A stretch of DNA of 64,000 nt, taken from UBA1563 sp037440065 (GTDB lineage: Bacteria > Bacteroidota > Ignavibacteria > Ignavibacteriales > Ignavibacteriaceae). Shown here one piece after another: positions 56,001 to 62,714 of the stretch (positions are counted from its first letter, which is position 1; every line of letters begins with the position of its first letter). Location of the stretch: positions 124,001-188,000 of the forward strand of contig JBBIUV010000018.1 in the NCBI GenBank assembly GCA_037440065.1, read 5' to 3'. Position numbers and translations under genes: made by a program. Under the pieces are notes generated by a model. It saw nothing but the letters and a program-made list of their open reading frames with translations, had not been told where the DNA came from and searched no databases.

Positions 56001-56203
56001 CATGGAATAATTCACACCAGCTTAAACTTTTTGAGAAAGATGAAAACGGAAGAACGATAAGCAGGGATTTACTTATGGGAACCGGTGTCGGCACAAGATT
56101 TTATTTTCTCTATTTTCTTCTTCGCATTGATTGCGCTTGGGCGTTTAACGGACAAAGTTTTACGCAGCCGATTTGGTATTTCTCGCTTGGCGGAGATTTT
56201 TAA
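53033..56203 (+). CDS. Zincin / TolB-like propeller / outer-membrane barrel protein
   Basis: The 1056-residue product has a signal peptide (to VFAQ, ~22). It has a peptidase MA-like zincin domain (~30-270) with HHELVH (His134, Glu135, His138) and a downstream acid in WFNEGLAEYLSL (Glu168). A TolB-like propeller (~290-610) has blades of the 'ISPQGDKIAFISNRD' and 'WSPDGKKIAVSAKR' type. A Ser/Asp/Lys-rich linker (~625-690) follows. A C-terminal beta-barrel (~700-1056) resembles BamA/surface-antigen-type barrels and ends in YFSLGGDF. The full active-site set suggests a working metalloprotease at the outer membrane. It follows rnr by nine bases. The order is clear; its role is unknown. Confidence 0.9.
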   Translation: MKKQFNLAVLISIFLVQFVFAQFGQNKVQFKDMTWYYIQTNHFDIYFNQEGSKVAEFAAAASEDALGSIEKHINYRINNRITLILYNSQNDFQETNVTDEYLSEGIGGFTELFKNRVVLPFTGNYKMFRHVIHHELVHAVLNDMFYGGSIQNIISNNISIRLPLWFNEGLAEYLSLGWDTNTDMFIRDAATSEYLPDIENLDGYFAYRGGQAVFHYIAQKYGDEKIGELVNKIKGKANFENGLKSAIGLDLEELNERWKKDIKRVFWPDMALYKDPDEFSKRLTDHRKDGGFYNTSPAISPQGDKIAFISNRDFYFDIYIMDANDGKKVDRIIKGNRSADFEELNILTPGLSWSPDGKKIAVSAKRNGADVIYVYDIAEDDVTILPLRFGAIGTVNWAPDNNNLVFAGQTSSQSDIYMYDIASDKLKNVTNDIFSDSDPSFSPDGKTIFFASDRGEYVDTAAVPENFRMYEHNYSQNDLYSVEVEGRKITRLTNTPNCDEASPIVSADGKEVIFVSDKNGINNIYRKKIVLDENDSAKNVESLEAKPITNSLNGLYQPTISKDGKKLAFASMYQSAYNIFLMNNPYDISLDKDSLPLTKYMESILFVKKPEVKKDSTSEAKIDSSVKQSDDANSFSTGVFIDSTSAKKDYSNFIFGKSDYLSYDSTEQKPNDLFNPKANLDAEGNFKVNRYKVTFSPDIIYANAGFSTLYGLLGTTVISFSDVLGNHRLIGQTSMQIDLKNSDYGLAYYYLPNKLDFGVEGFHTARFVYLQRGRDINLFRFRNYGGVLSLSYPFNRYYRLDGGLSFLNVTAENLDNPYETTQKATYLIPAISFVHDNTMFGYTAPIDGTRYRFDLYGNPILHAKQYGFYSVLGDYRNYTKFWTDYAFAFRLSGGFSNGKSPQRFFLGGIENWINRRFATGEVPLDSPSDFAFLTAALPMRGFNYAQQIGTKYTLFNTEFRFPFIRYLVTGALPVLFRNILGAAFFDAGSAWNNSHQLKLFEKDENGRTISRDLLMGTGVGTRFYFLYFLLRIDCAWAFNGQSFTQPIWYFSLGGDF

Positions 56204-56207
56204 AAGT

Positions 56208-56231
56208 AGAGACATGTCATTGTATGTCTCT
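56208..56231 (+). terminator. Possible terminator after the heptose/tamB operon
   Basis: An 8-bp stem, AGAGACAT (56208-56215) with ATGTCTCT (56224-56231), has an 8-base loop and lies five bases after the stop. The following tract GCTAAATTTATTT is only moderately T-rich. Confidence 0.55.
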
Positions 56232-56267
56232 GCTAAATTTATTTAAAACATTAATTAAAGGTGACTG

Positions 56268-57500
56268 ATGAAAAGGATGGTTTATGTTCTTCTTATTTCT
56301 CTTCTTACCTTTACTTCATGCAAGAAAGATGGCGGTTCGCCCACAGAAACAAATCCGAATCCAAACAATGTTACCGATCCTCCGTTAACTCCAACGTTAG
56401 TGGTACCCACAGACAGTGGAACCGGAATTTCAATACAGTGTACTTTTTCATGGTATCCAAGTAAGGGAGCTGAAAGTTATACTTTGGAAATTGCTGTCGA
56501 TTCTCTCTTTAAAAATAAATTCTACGAAAAAAGCGGATTAAAAAATTCAAGTTTATTAGTTGGAGGACTTTCTTTTTCATCAAAATATTATTGGCATGTG
56601 AATGCAAAAAATAGTGGGGGAACTTCATCATTTACACCTATCAGAAATTTTACCACTGCCGATTCGTTGTCGTTATTTACTTCGATAAAAGGGAAAGTAA
56701 CGAACAGTTTAAATGAAGCAATCTCCGGTGCAAAAATTTATACGGTACCAACAACTTCAACAGTTTATACTGATTCCTTCGGGAATTATCACATTAAAAA
56801 TATTTCTGGAGGAAGCTACACGCTCCATTCAGAAAAAGAAGGTTACAATAATTACATCGTGAATCTTTACGCCGCCGAAGGAATTGAATATGGACAAAAC
56901 GTAACGATGAGTTTACTTGGCAGTGTTTCACCCTGCATAGGATTACCGACCGTGACTTACGAAGGAAGGACCTATAACACCGTTCAAATTGGAAACCAGT
57001 GTTGGATGAAAGAAAATCTTGATGTTGGAGTAATGATTGCAGGCAATATCAAACAAAGCGATAACGGCACAATAGAAAAATATTGTTATGAAAATAAACC
57101 GGAGAATTGTAATACTTTCGGGGCACTGTATCAGTGGAATGAAGCTATGCAGTATTCAGTTCTTGAAGGGACAAAAGGAATTTGTCCAGCAGGTTGGCAC
57201 ATTCCCACAAAAGAAGAGCAAAAAGCATTGATAGTTATGGTAGAGAATAAATCTACTTCATTGCGGGCAGTTGGTCAAGGGACGGGAACAGACATAAGTG
57301 GATTTTCTGCTTTGCTTGCTGGTTATCGTTATGATGCTACTCATTTTTATAATTACGGTGAACACGCAGCATTTTGGAGTTCAACAGAATTTTCGGAGAC
57401 CGATGCTTTTTATTTCGGATTAAGAAGGGGATTTAGCGGTGTTGATTTGGGAGCTGCCGATGAATTAATGGGCTTCAGCGTTCGTTGCTTAAAAGATTAA
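56268..57500 (+). CDS. Lipoprotein with FISUMP domain
   Basis: The 410-residue product has a lipobox TSC (about Cys18). A fibronectin-like domain (~45-135) contains CTFSWYPSKGAESYTLEI. A carboxypeptidase-regulatory-like domain (~140-215) contains IKGKVTNSLNEAISGAKIY. A C-terminal FISUMP domain (~225-410) has GNQCWMKENLDVG, CPAGWHIPTKEEQKALI, AFWSSTEFSETDAFYFGL and FSVRCLKD. FISUMP is a common surface-protein domain of unknown activity, named from Fibrobacter. AAAGGTGA precedes the ATG. A TlpA-like gene follows after 63 bases. Confidence 0.92.
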   Translation: MKRMVYVLLISLLTFTSCKKDGGSPTETNPNPNNVTDPPLTPTLVVPTDSGTGISIQCTFSWYPSKGAESYTLEIAVDSLFKNKFYEKSGLKNSSLLVGGLSFSSKYYWHVNAKNSGGTSSFTPIRNFTTADSLSLFTSIKGKVTNSLNEAISGAKIYTVPTTSTVYTDSFGNYHIKNISGGSYTLHSEKEGYNNYIVNLYAAEGIEYGQNVTMSLLGSVSPCIGLPTVTYEGRTYNTVQIGNQCWMKENLDVGVMIAGNIKQSDNGTIEKYCYENKPENCNTFGALYQWNEAMQYSVLEGTKGICPAGWHIPTKEEQKALIVMVENKSTSLRAVGQGTGTDISGFSALLAGYRYDATHFYNYGEHAAFWSSTEFSETDAFYFGLRRGFSGVDLGAADELMGFSVRCLKD

Positions 57501-57563
57501 CCGATAAGTGATGGAAGATTTTAATGCAGGTTTATCTAAAATGGAGTTGTAATTTAATAGTGA

Positions 57564-58913
57564 ATGAATAGAATATCTTGCATATTAATTTTTCTCGTCA
57601 CAACAGCATGTTTTAATGCACAGTCGCTTGAAATTGAGGTTAAAGACATTGGTTTCTCGTCTGCAAAGATCCAATCATTGGAAGGGGAGAAATTTACTGA
57701 AATTGATTCGGTTACTGCTAAGGGAAAAGATACTTTCCGCTCTTCTTTTGAGCAGCATAAATATCACCAAGGATTTTACCGTCTTACTTTTCCCAACAAC
57801 CGAAATATCGACTTTGTGTATGACGGAAAAAATGTTCAGCTGAAAACAAATGTTTCTGCAATTTTAGACAGTATGGAAATTATTTCTTCAGAAAGTAACC
57901 GACTTTATTATTCTTTTGTAAAACTGAACAAAGCCTATAAAACTAAAACCGAATTGCTGCAGCTGATTCTTATCCGTTATCCAAAAGAGGATAGCTTTTA
58001 CCAATTAGTACAAAAAAAAATCAATCAAGTTAAAGACGAGTATTTGGATTTTGTAACGGTTGCTTCACAAAAAGAACCGCAAGCATTCATAGCAAGATAT
58101 ATTCGCTCGGCAAGTTTACCTTTTGTTAATTCCAATTTATCTCCGGAGCAGCAATTAACTTTTCTTAAAGCTCACGCACTTGATAACGTGAACTTTGATG
58201 ACACCGAGTTGGTCTTCTCCGATGCATTTACGAACAAAACAATTGAGTATTTAACCTATTATCGTAACCCACAATTGCCGAAAGAACTACTCGAAAAAGA
58301 ATTTATGAAAGCAATCGATTCTGTTGTAAGTCGCGCAAAAGTAAACACGATTGTTTATCAACATGTTGTTGAATACTTACTTGATGGTTTTAAGAAATTC
58401 GGATTTGATAAAGTGTTGGACTACATTGTTGATAATTATGTAATTAAAGATGATCTTTGTTTGGATGAAAAGTTGGGGAATACAATTCAACGGAGGATTG
58501 ATCAGAATAAAAAACTTCCAGTTGGCGCAATTGTTCCAAACTTTAAGATGACGGATGTTTCCGGTAAAGCAGTTGAACTTTACAAAATCAACAAAGAAAA
58601 AGTACTGCTTGTTTTTTATGCAAGTTGGTGTCCTCATTGCAAAACTATATTACCGCAAATCAATGAACTTCAAAAGAAGAGAAAAGATTTTGAGGTAGTA
58701 GCAGTTTCGTTAGATACAAAGCAAGAAGAATGGAAGAATTTTATCGATCAAAATAAGCTGGATTTTATAAACCTCTCCGATTTAAGAGGGTGGGATAGTT
58801 CTACAGCAAATGAATATTATATTTACGCAACTCCAACAATGTTTCTATTAGACAAACAGAAAAAAATCATTGCGAAACCGATAACCTTTGAGGAATTAGG
58901 AATTACGAATTAG
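57564..58913 (+). CDS. TlpA-like thioredoxin-fold protein
   Basis: The 449-residue product has a signal peptide (to FNAQ, ~20). Residues ~20-110 form a DUF4369-like N-terminal domain. A helical middle follows (~120-310). Residues ~320-449 form a TlpA/AhpC-TSA thioredoxin fold with VLLVFYASWCPHCKTILPQI (redox pair Cys356, Cys359) and a cis-Pro site YATPTMFLLD. Such proteins act in periplasmic disulfide reduction, often for cytochrome maturation. The last six codons and the stop are made of 7-base repeats (58893-58920), so the C-terminus GITN is repeat-derived. Confidence 0.92.
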   Translation: MNRISCILIFLVTTACFNAQSLEIEVKDIGFSSAKIQSLEGEKFTEIDSVTAKGKDTFRSSFEQHKYHQGFYRLTFPNNRNIDFVYDGKNVQLKTNVSAILDSMEIISSESNRLYYSFVKLNKAYKTKTELLQLILIRYPKEDSFYQLVQKKINQVKDEYLDFVTVASQKEPQAFIARYIRSASLPFVNSNLSPEQQLTFLKAHALDNVNFDDTELVFSDAFTNKTIEYLTYYRNPQLPKELLEKEFMKAIDSVVSRAKVNTIVYQHVVEYLLDGFKKFGFDKVLDYIVDNYVIKDDLCLDEKLGNTIQRRIDQNKKLPVGAIVPNFKMTDVSGKAVELYKINKEKVLLVFYASWCPHCKTILPQINELQKKRKDFEVVAVSLDTKQEEWKNFIDQNKLDFINLSDLRGWDSSTANEYYIYATPTMFLLDKQKKIIAKPITFEELGITN

Positions 58914-58920
58914 GAATTAC
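58893..58920 (+). repeat. Heptanucleotide repeat spanning a stop codon
   Basis: Four perfect units, GAATTAG, GAATTAC, GAATTAG, GAATTAC, run through the end of the TlpA-like gene. The third unit supplies the TAG stop. The array is followed by GAG and seven T's. Confidence 0.68.
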
Positions 58921-58938
58921 GAGTTTTTTTGTTCATTC

Positions 58939-59169
58939 CTATTCGGTTTTAGGAGGAGAAGCTTTTACGGGTTTAGCTGAAGAAGAAGAATTTTTGTAAT
59001 CTGTTTGATAGAATCCGGTCCCTTTAAAAATCGGAACAGAACCGGTCCCGATTAAACGTTTTAATTCACCACCGCATTTTGGGCATTCGGTTAAATGTTT
59101 GTCTTTCATCGACTGAAAAGTTTCAAAGTTATGATTGCATTCTAAGCATTTATAATCGTAAGTCGGCAT
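58939..59169 (-). CDS. FmdB-type zinc ribbon protein
   Basis: The 76-residue product begins MPTYDYKCLECNHNFETFQS, the hallmark of the FmdB/CxxC regulatory family. Zinc-ribbon Cys are 8, 11, 29 and 32 (CLEC, CPKC), followed by GELKRLIGTGSVPIFKGTGF and a low-complexity Ser/Lys/Pro tail. Family members are small and of uncertain role, thought to be regulatory or RNA-associated. It is divergent from the next lipoprotein gene. Confidence 0.92.
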   Translation of the reverse strand: MPTYDYKCLECNHNFETFQSMKDKHLTECPKCGGELKRLIGTGSVPIFKGTGFYQTDYKNSSSSAKPVKASPPKTE

Positions 59170-59230
59170 CTTCCTAAACCTTTTTTGAAAAAAACTACGT
59201 TTAAATCTAACGAAAAACCAAAAATTTTTC

Positions 59231-59238
59231 TAATTTTG
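59231..59238 (+). promoter_or_regulatory. Candidate -7 box
   Basis: TAATTTTG matches TAnnTTTG exactly and lies 28 bases before the chosen ATG of the membrane lipoprotein at 59266. A -33 element is not clear. Confidence 0.38.
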
Positions 59239-59265
59239 ATGTACGAAAATCATTTAGGATTCTTA

Positions 59266-59958
59266 ATGAAGCAACAGACCAGTTCCCATTCACGTTTTAG
59301 TAAATTTTTATGTACAGCAGTTTTGATGATCAGTCTTGCTGGATGCATCAATTACGAGCAGGAAGTAAGTTTTAGTCCCGATGGTTCCGGCGACATGAAA
59401 ATCCATTATTGGATTAAAGCCGATACCTCCGGTGGAAAAGCTTTTTACGATCCTCTGGGAATTTTTAATGCTGATTCACTCCGTTCTGATTTTAATTCAC
59501 CTAACATTAAAATTGAAAATATAACGGTCTCCAACGACACAACAGACAGCACGGCTCACGCAATAATTGAATTTAGTTTTACGCACATCGATTCATTAAA
59601 CAAAGTAAAACCTTTTGCGGAATACCACTTTTCGATGCAAGACGGCGCTGCCGGGCAGAAAGTTTTCTCTCAGTTTATACCTCCTATTGCAACCGGTTTT
59701 GGTTTGAACGATTCGACTTATCAAGTAACATACATTTACACCTTCCCTGGTGAAATTGTTACACACAACGCTACGCAAGTTGAGAAGAAAAAACTCATCT
59801 GGAAATATTCTCTTGCAGAAATTGGAAAAGGAAAAACCATCTCCGTTTCATTTAGACCCTTTAAGTTGAAAGAAACACCATACTGGATTTTCTTCCTTGC
59901 TGGATTTGTCCTGGTTGTAGTGATCTTTTTCTTGTTCAGAAAAAAGAGGACCTGGTAA
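59266..59958 (+). CDS. Lipoprotein with C-terminal membrane helix
   Basis: The start is ATG 59266, preceded by AGGA; a longer frame from 59185 would put the signal peptide far inside. The 230-residue product has a lipobox LAGC (about Cys27), and the mature domain starts INYEQEVSFSPDGSGDMKIH. It continues as a beta-rich domain and ends in a membrane helix (WIFFLAGFVLVVVIFFLF) with a basic tail (RKKRTW). Lipid at one end and a helix at the other fits an inner-membrane protein facing the periplasm. The family resembles bacterial lipoproteins of the 'conserved, no function' type. I do not recognise a role. Confidence 0.85.
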   Translation: MKQQTSSHSRFSKFLCTAVLMISLAGCINYEQEVSFSPDGSGDMKIHYWIKADTSGGKAFYDPLGIFNADSLRSDFNSPNIKIENITVSNDTTDSTAHAIIEFSFTHIDSLNKVKPFAEYHFSMQDGAAGQKVFSQFIPPIATGFGLNDSTYQVTYIYTFPGEIVTHNATQVEKKKLIWKYSLAEIGKGKTISVSFRPFKLKETPYWIFFLAGFVLVVVIFFLFRKKRTW

Positions 59959-60023
59959 AATTTTTAGCATTAAACAGTGACACATTTGCTGATTTTTTAC
60001 AACCGCTTTCGTATTCTTGTTGC

Positions 60024-60060
60024 TTATTAATTTGATAAGGAAAATTTATTAATTTGATAA
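60024..60060 (+). promoter_or_regulatory. Direct repeat, candidate operator upstream of the sugar locus
   Basis: TTATTAATTTGATAA occurs twice without mismatch, at 60024-60038 and 60046-60060, with a 22-base period, about two helical turns. It lies ~155-190 bases before the permease ATG. Two in-phase half-sites suit a regulator binding one face of the DNA. Confidence 0.5.
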
Positions 60061-60213
60061 CCAAAAACTTAAATGACCTCAAAAATATGATTAAAATGGT
60101 GTAAAAACGGACATTTCTTTAGGCATATTGTTTGTTCCAATTCCCCTTTGCATTCATATAAATCAAAGACAAAAATTTAATTAATTACACTTTCACTTAT
60201 TGAGGAGAACATC

Positions 60214-61524
60214 ATGGCGGTATCGGCTCCGGTAAACGCAAATGTAAAAAGTTCAGGCGACGGACAAAATTACACCTTTGCATTAACAACATTAACTTCA
60301 CTCTTTTTTATGTGGGGATTCTTAACCTGCTTAAACGATATTCTTATCCCTCATTTAAAATCAGTTTTTGATCTTAACTACACGCAAGTGATGTTAATCC
60401 AATTTTGTTTTTTCTTCGCTTATTTTGTAGTCTCACTTCCTTCGGGAAAATTTATTGAGAAAATTGGTTATCAACGCGGTATTGTTGTTGGATTGACAAC
60501 CGCCGGAATCGGAACTTTAATGTTTTATCCAGCTGCCGGAGTTCGTTCATATCCGTTGTTTTTAGCCGCTCTTTTTGTTTTAGCCGCTGGTATTACAATT
60601 CTTCAAGTTGCAGCAAATCCATATGTAGCAATTCTTGGAAAATCTGAAACCGCTTCATCAAGATTAAATCTTACCCAAGCGTTTAACTCTCTTGGAACAA
60701 CGATCGCACCTTATTTTGGTTCATTGTTGATTCTCTCTGTCGTTGTTAAAACTGCTGATGAAATGAAGGGAATGCTTCCGGCTGACGTTGAAGCTTACAA
60801 AGCTGCTGAGGCTGCTGCCGTGCAAAATCCCTACATTGGATTAGCTGCAGTATTATTTATTATAGCCGCGATTTTTGCATTTATAAAACTACCCAAAATT
60901 GAAGCTGCAAGTGTTTCCTCCTCCGATGGAACCGGAACAAGTTATGATGAAAAACATAAAAGCGCCTGGGGATACAAACACTTAGTTCTTGGCGCGATTG
61001 GAATTTTTGTTTACGTCGGCGCTGAAGTTTCAATCGGAAGTTTTCTTGTAAATTATTTAGGTCAACCATACATTGCCGGGCTTGCCGAAGCTGACGCCGG
61101 AAAGTTAGTTTCGTTCTATTGGGGTGGTGCAATGATCGGAAGATTTCTTGGCTCTTATGTACAAAGAATTGTAAAACCGGGAACAGTTCTTGGTGTGAAC
61201 GCTTTTGTTGCCGCAACATTAGTAATAATTACAATGCTCACGTTTGGTCAGGTTGCAATGTGGTCAATTTTAATAATTGGTTTATTTAACTCAATCATGT
61301 TCCCGACAATTTTCACTCTTGCTATTGACGGATTAGGAAAGCACACAGGTCAAGGTAGTGGTATTTTGTGTATGGCAATCGTTGGCGGAGCGATCATTCC
61401 GGTTATTCAAGGTGCAATTGCCGACGCAATTGGAATTCATCATGCTTTTATTCTTCCGGTAATTTGTTATGCGTTTATCGCTTATTACGGATTTAAGGGA
61501 CACGTGCCGTCTTACGCTAAGTAG
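60214..61524 (+). CDS. FucP-type sugar:H+ symporter (MFS)
   Basis: The 436-residue major facilitator has about twelve membrane segments. It shows the FucP/GluP features: LFFMWGFLTCLNDILIPHLK in helix 1, a long helix 2 with SLPSGKFIEKIGYQRGIVVGL, AANPYVAILG, LNLTQAFNSLGTTIAPYFGS, and GAEVSIGSFLVNYLG. FucP-type carriers take up fucose, glucose, galactose or related sugars with protons. The specific sugar is not clear. A GAGGAG ribosome site precedes the ATG. The ROK kinase and GH3 genes downstream suggest glucose uptake. Confidence 0.93.
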   Translation: MAVSAPVNANVKSSGDGQNYTFALTTLTSLFFMWGFLTCLNDILIPHLKSVFDLNYTQVMLIQFCFFFAYFVVSLPSGKFIEKIGYQRGIVVGLTTAGIGTLMFYPAAGVRSYPLFLAALFVLAAGITILQVAANPYVAILGKSETASSRLNLTQAFNSLGTTIAPYFGSLLILSVVVKTADEMKGMLPADVEAYKAAEAAAVQNPYIGLAAVLFIIAAIFAFIKLPKIEAASVSSSDGTGTSYDEKHKSAWGYKHLVLGAIGIFVYVGAEVSIGSFLVNYLGQPYIAGLAEADAGKLVSFYWGGAMIGRFLGSYVQRIVKPGTVLGVNAFVAATLVIITMLTFGQVAMWSILIIGLFNSIMFPTIFTLAIDGLGKHTGQGSGILCMAIVGGAIIPVIQGAIADAIGIHHAFILPVICYAFIAYYGFKGHVPSYAK

Positions 61525-61531
61525 CGGAAAA

Positions 61532-61565
61532 GAATTCAGAATTAGAAATGAGAAGTCAGAATATT
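61532..61565 (+). repeat. Intergenic heptanucleotide repeat (GAAnnnn) beside a terminator
   Basis: Units are GAATTCA (61532-61538), GAATTAG (61539-61545), a 6-base AAATGA, GAAGTCA (61552-61558) and GAATATT (61559-61565). The last two form the left arm of the terminator. Confidence 0.55.
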
Positions 61566-61585
61566 ACAATGTTCTGACTTCTTTA
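61552..61585 (+). terminator. Probable terminator after the symporter gene
   Basis: A perfect 10-bp stem, GAAGTCAGAA (61552-61561) with TTCTGACTTC (61572-61581), has a 10-base loop and is followed by TTTAATT. Its left arm is built from the heptamer repeat. Confidence 0.68.
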
Positions 61586-61625
61586 ATTAAAATCAAAAAA
61601 TTTTTTAACAGAAGAAAATTTAATT

Positions 61626-62630
61626 ATGGCTAAACTTAGTGTTGCTCTGGGTATTGATATTGGCGGAACAAATACGGTTTTCGGATTTGTTGATAAAGAG
61701 GGAAAATGTGTTGCCGAATCATCCATCCCAACAAACGCATCGGAATCTGCCGAGAAATTATTTGAAAGGTTATTCCCCAAAGTAGATGCGGTTTATCAAA
61801 CCATTGCAAAAAATTATTATTTGGTCGGAATCGGAATCGGTGCGCCAAATGCAAATTATTACACCGGTAAAGTTGAACTTCCGCCCAATTTAAATTGGCA
61901 GGTTGTTGATGTTCTACGAATCGTTAAAAAATATTATGATATCCCTTCCGCAATTACCAATGATGCTAACGCAGCCGCACTTGGTGAAATGAAATTTGGC
62001 GCAGCAAAAGGATTGAAAGATTTTATTGTGATCACACTTGGTACCGGACTTGGAAGTGGAGTTGTTGCAAGTGGAAATATGGTTTACGGACACGATGGTT
62101 TTGGCGGCGAGCTTGGTCATATTATTGTGAAAGAAAACGGAAGAGTTTGCGGTTGCGGAAGAAAAGGTTGTTTGGAAACTTATGCTTCGGCAACCGGAAT
62201 TAGAAGAACAGTTTTTGAACTTCTCTGTAATTCAAACGACGAAAGTAAATTACGCGGCGTTCCTTTCAACGATGTTACTTCAAAAATGATTTATGAGGCA
62301 GCTGTTGATGGAGATAAAATTGCTCTTGCAGCATTTGCGTTTACCGGTGAAATTTTAGGTAAAGCACTTGCGAATGCGGTTGCATTTACCAGTCCCGAAG
62401 CTATAATTCTTTTTGGAGGACTAGCATCAGCCGGAGAAATTCTTTTTAAGCCGACTCAACAAGCCATGGAAGATAGCATGTTGAATATCTTCAAGAATAA
62501 AGTAAAACTTCTTCCTTCAGCTTTGCAAAATGGAAATACTGCTGTCCTTGGTGCTGCTGCATTAATTTGGAATGAGCTTGAACAAGTCCCGGCAAACGAA
62601 ACTTCTGTTGAACATTGGGATGTAATGTAG
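61626..62630 (+). CDS. ROK-family sugar kinase, probably glucokinase
   Basis: The 334-residue product has the ATP-binding DIGGTNTVFGFV (11-22), the sugar-binding NDANAAALGEMKFGAA with the catalytic Asp region, GHDGFGGELGHIIV, and the ROK zinc motif CGCGRKGCLE (Cys175, Cys177, Cys182). There is no helix-turn-helix, so it is a kinase rather than a repressor. A role phosphorylating glucose or a related sugar brought in by the upstream symporter is likely. Hairpin 61552 separates the two genes, so it may have its own promoter. Confidence 0.93.
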   Translation: MAKLSVALGIDIGGTNTVFGFVDKEGKCVAESSIPTNASESAEKLFERLFPKVDAVYQTIAKNYYLVGIGIGAPNANYYTGKVELPPNLNWQVVDVLRIVKKYYDIPSAITNDANAAALGEMKFGAAKGLKDFIVITLGTGLGSGVVASGNMVYGHDGFGGELGHIIVKENGRVCGCGRKGCLETYASATGIRRTVFELLCNSNDESKLRGVPFNDVTSKMIYEAAVDGDKIALAAFAFTGEILGKALANAVAFTSPEAIILFGGLASAGEILFKPTQQAMEDSMLNIFKNKVKLLPSALQNGNTAVLGAAALIWNELEQVPANETSVEHWDVM

Positions 62631-62714
62631 GGAGATTTCAAAATATTTCTTGGGTAGATCTTAGTACAAGGGGTATTATTCTTATTTCGAAAATTCAATT
62701 GTAACGGAGCAATT

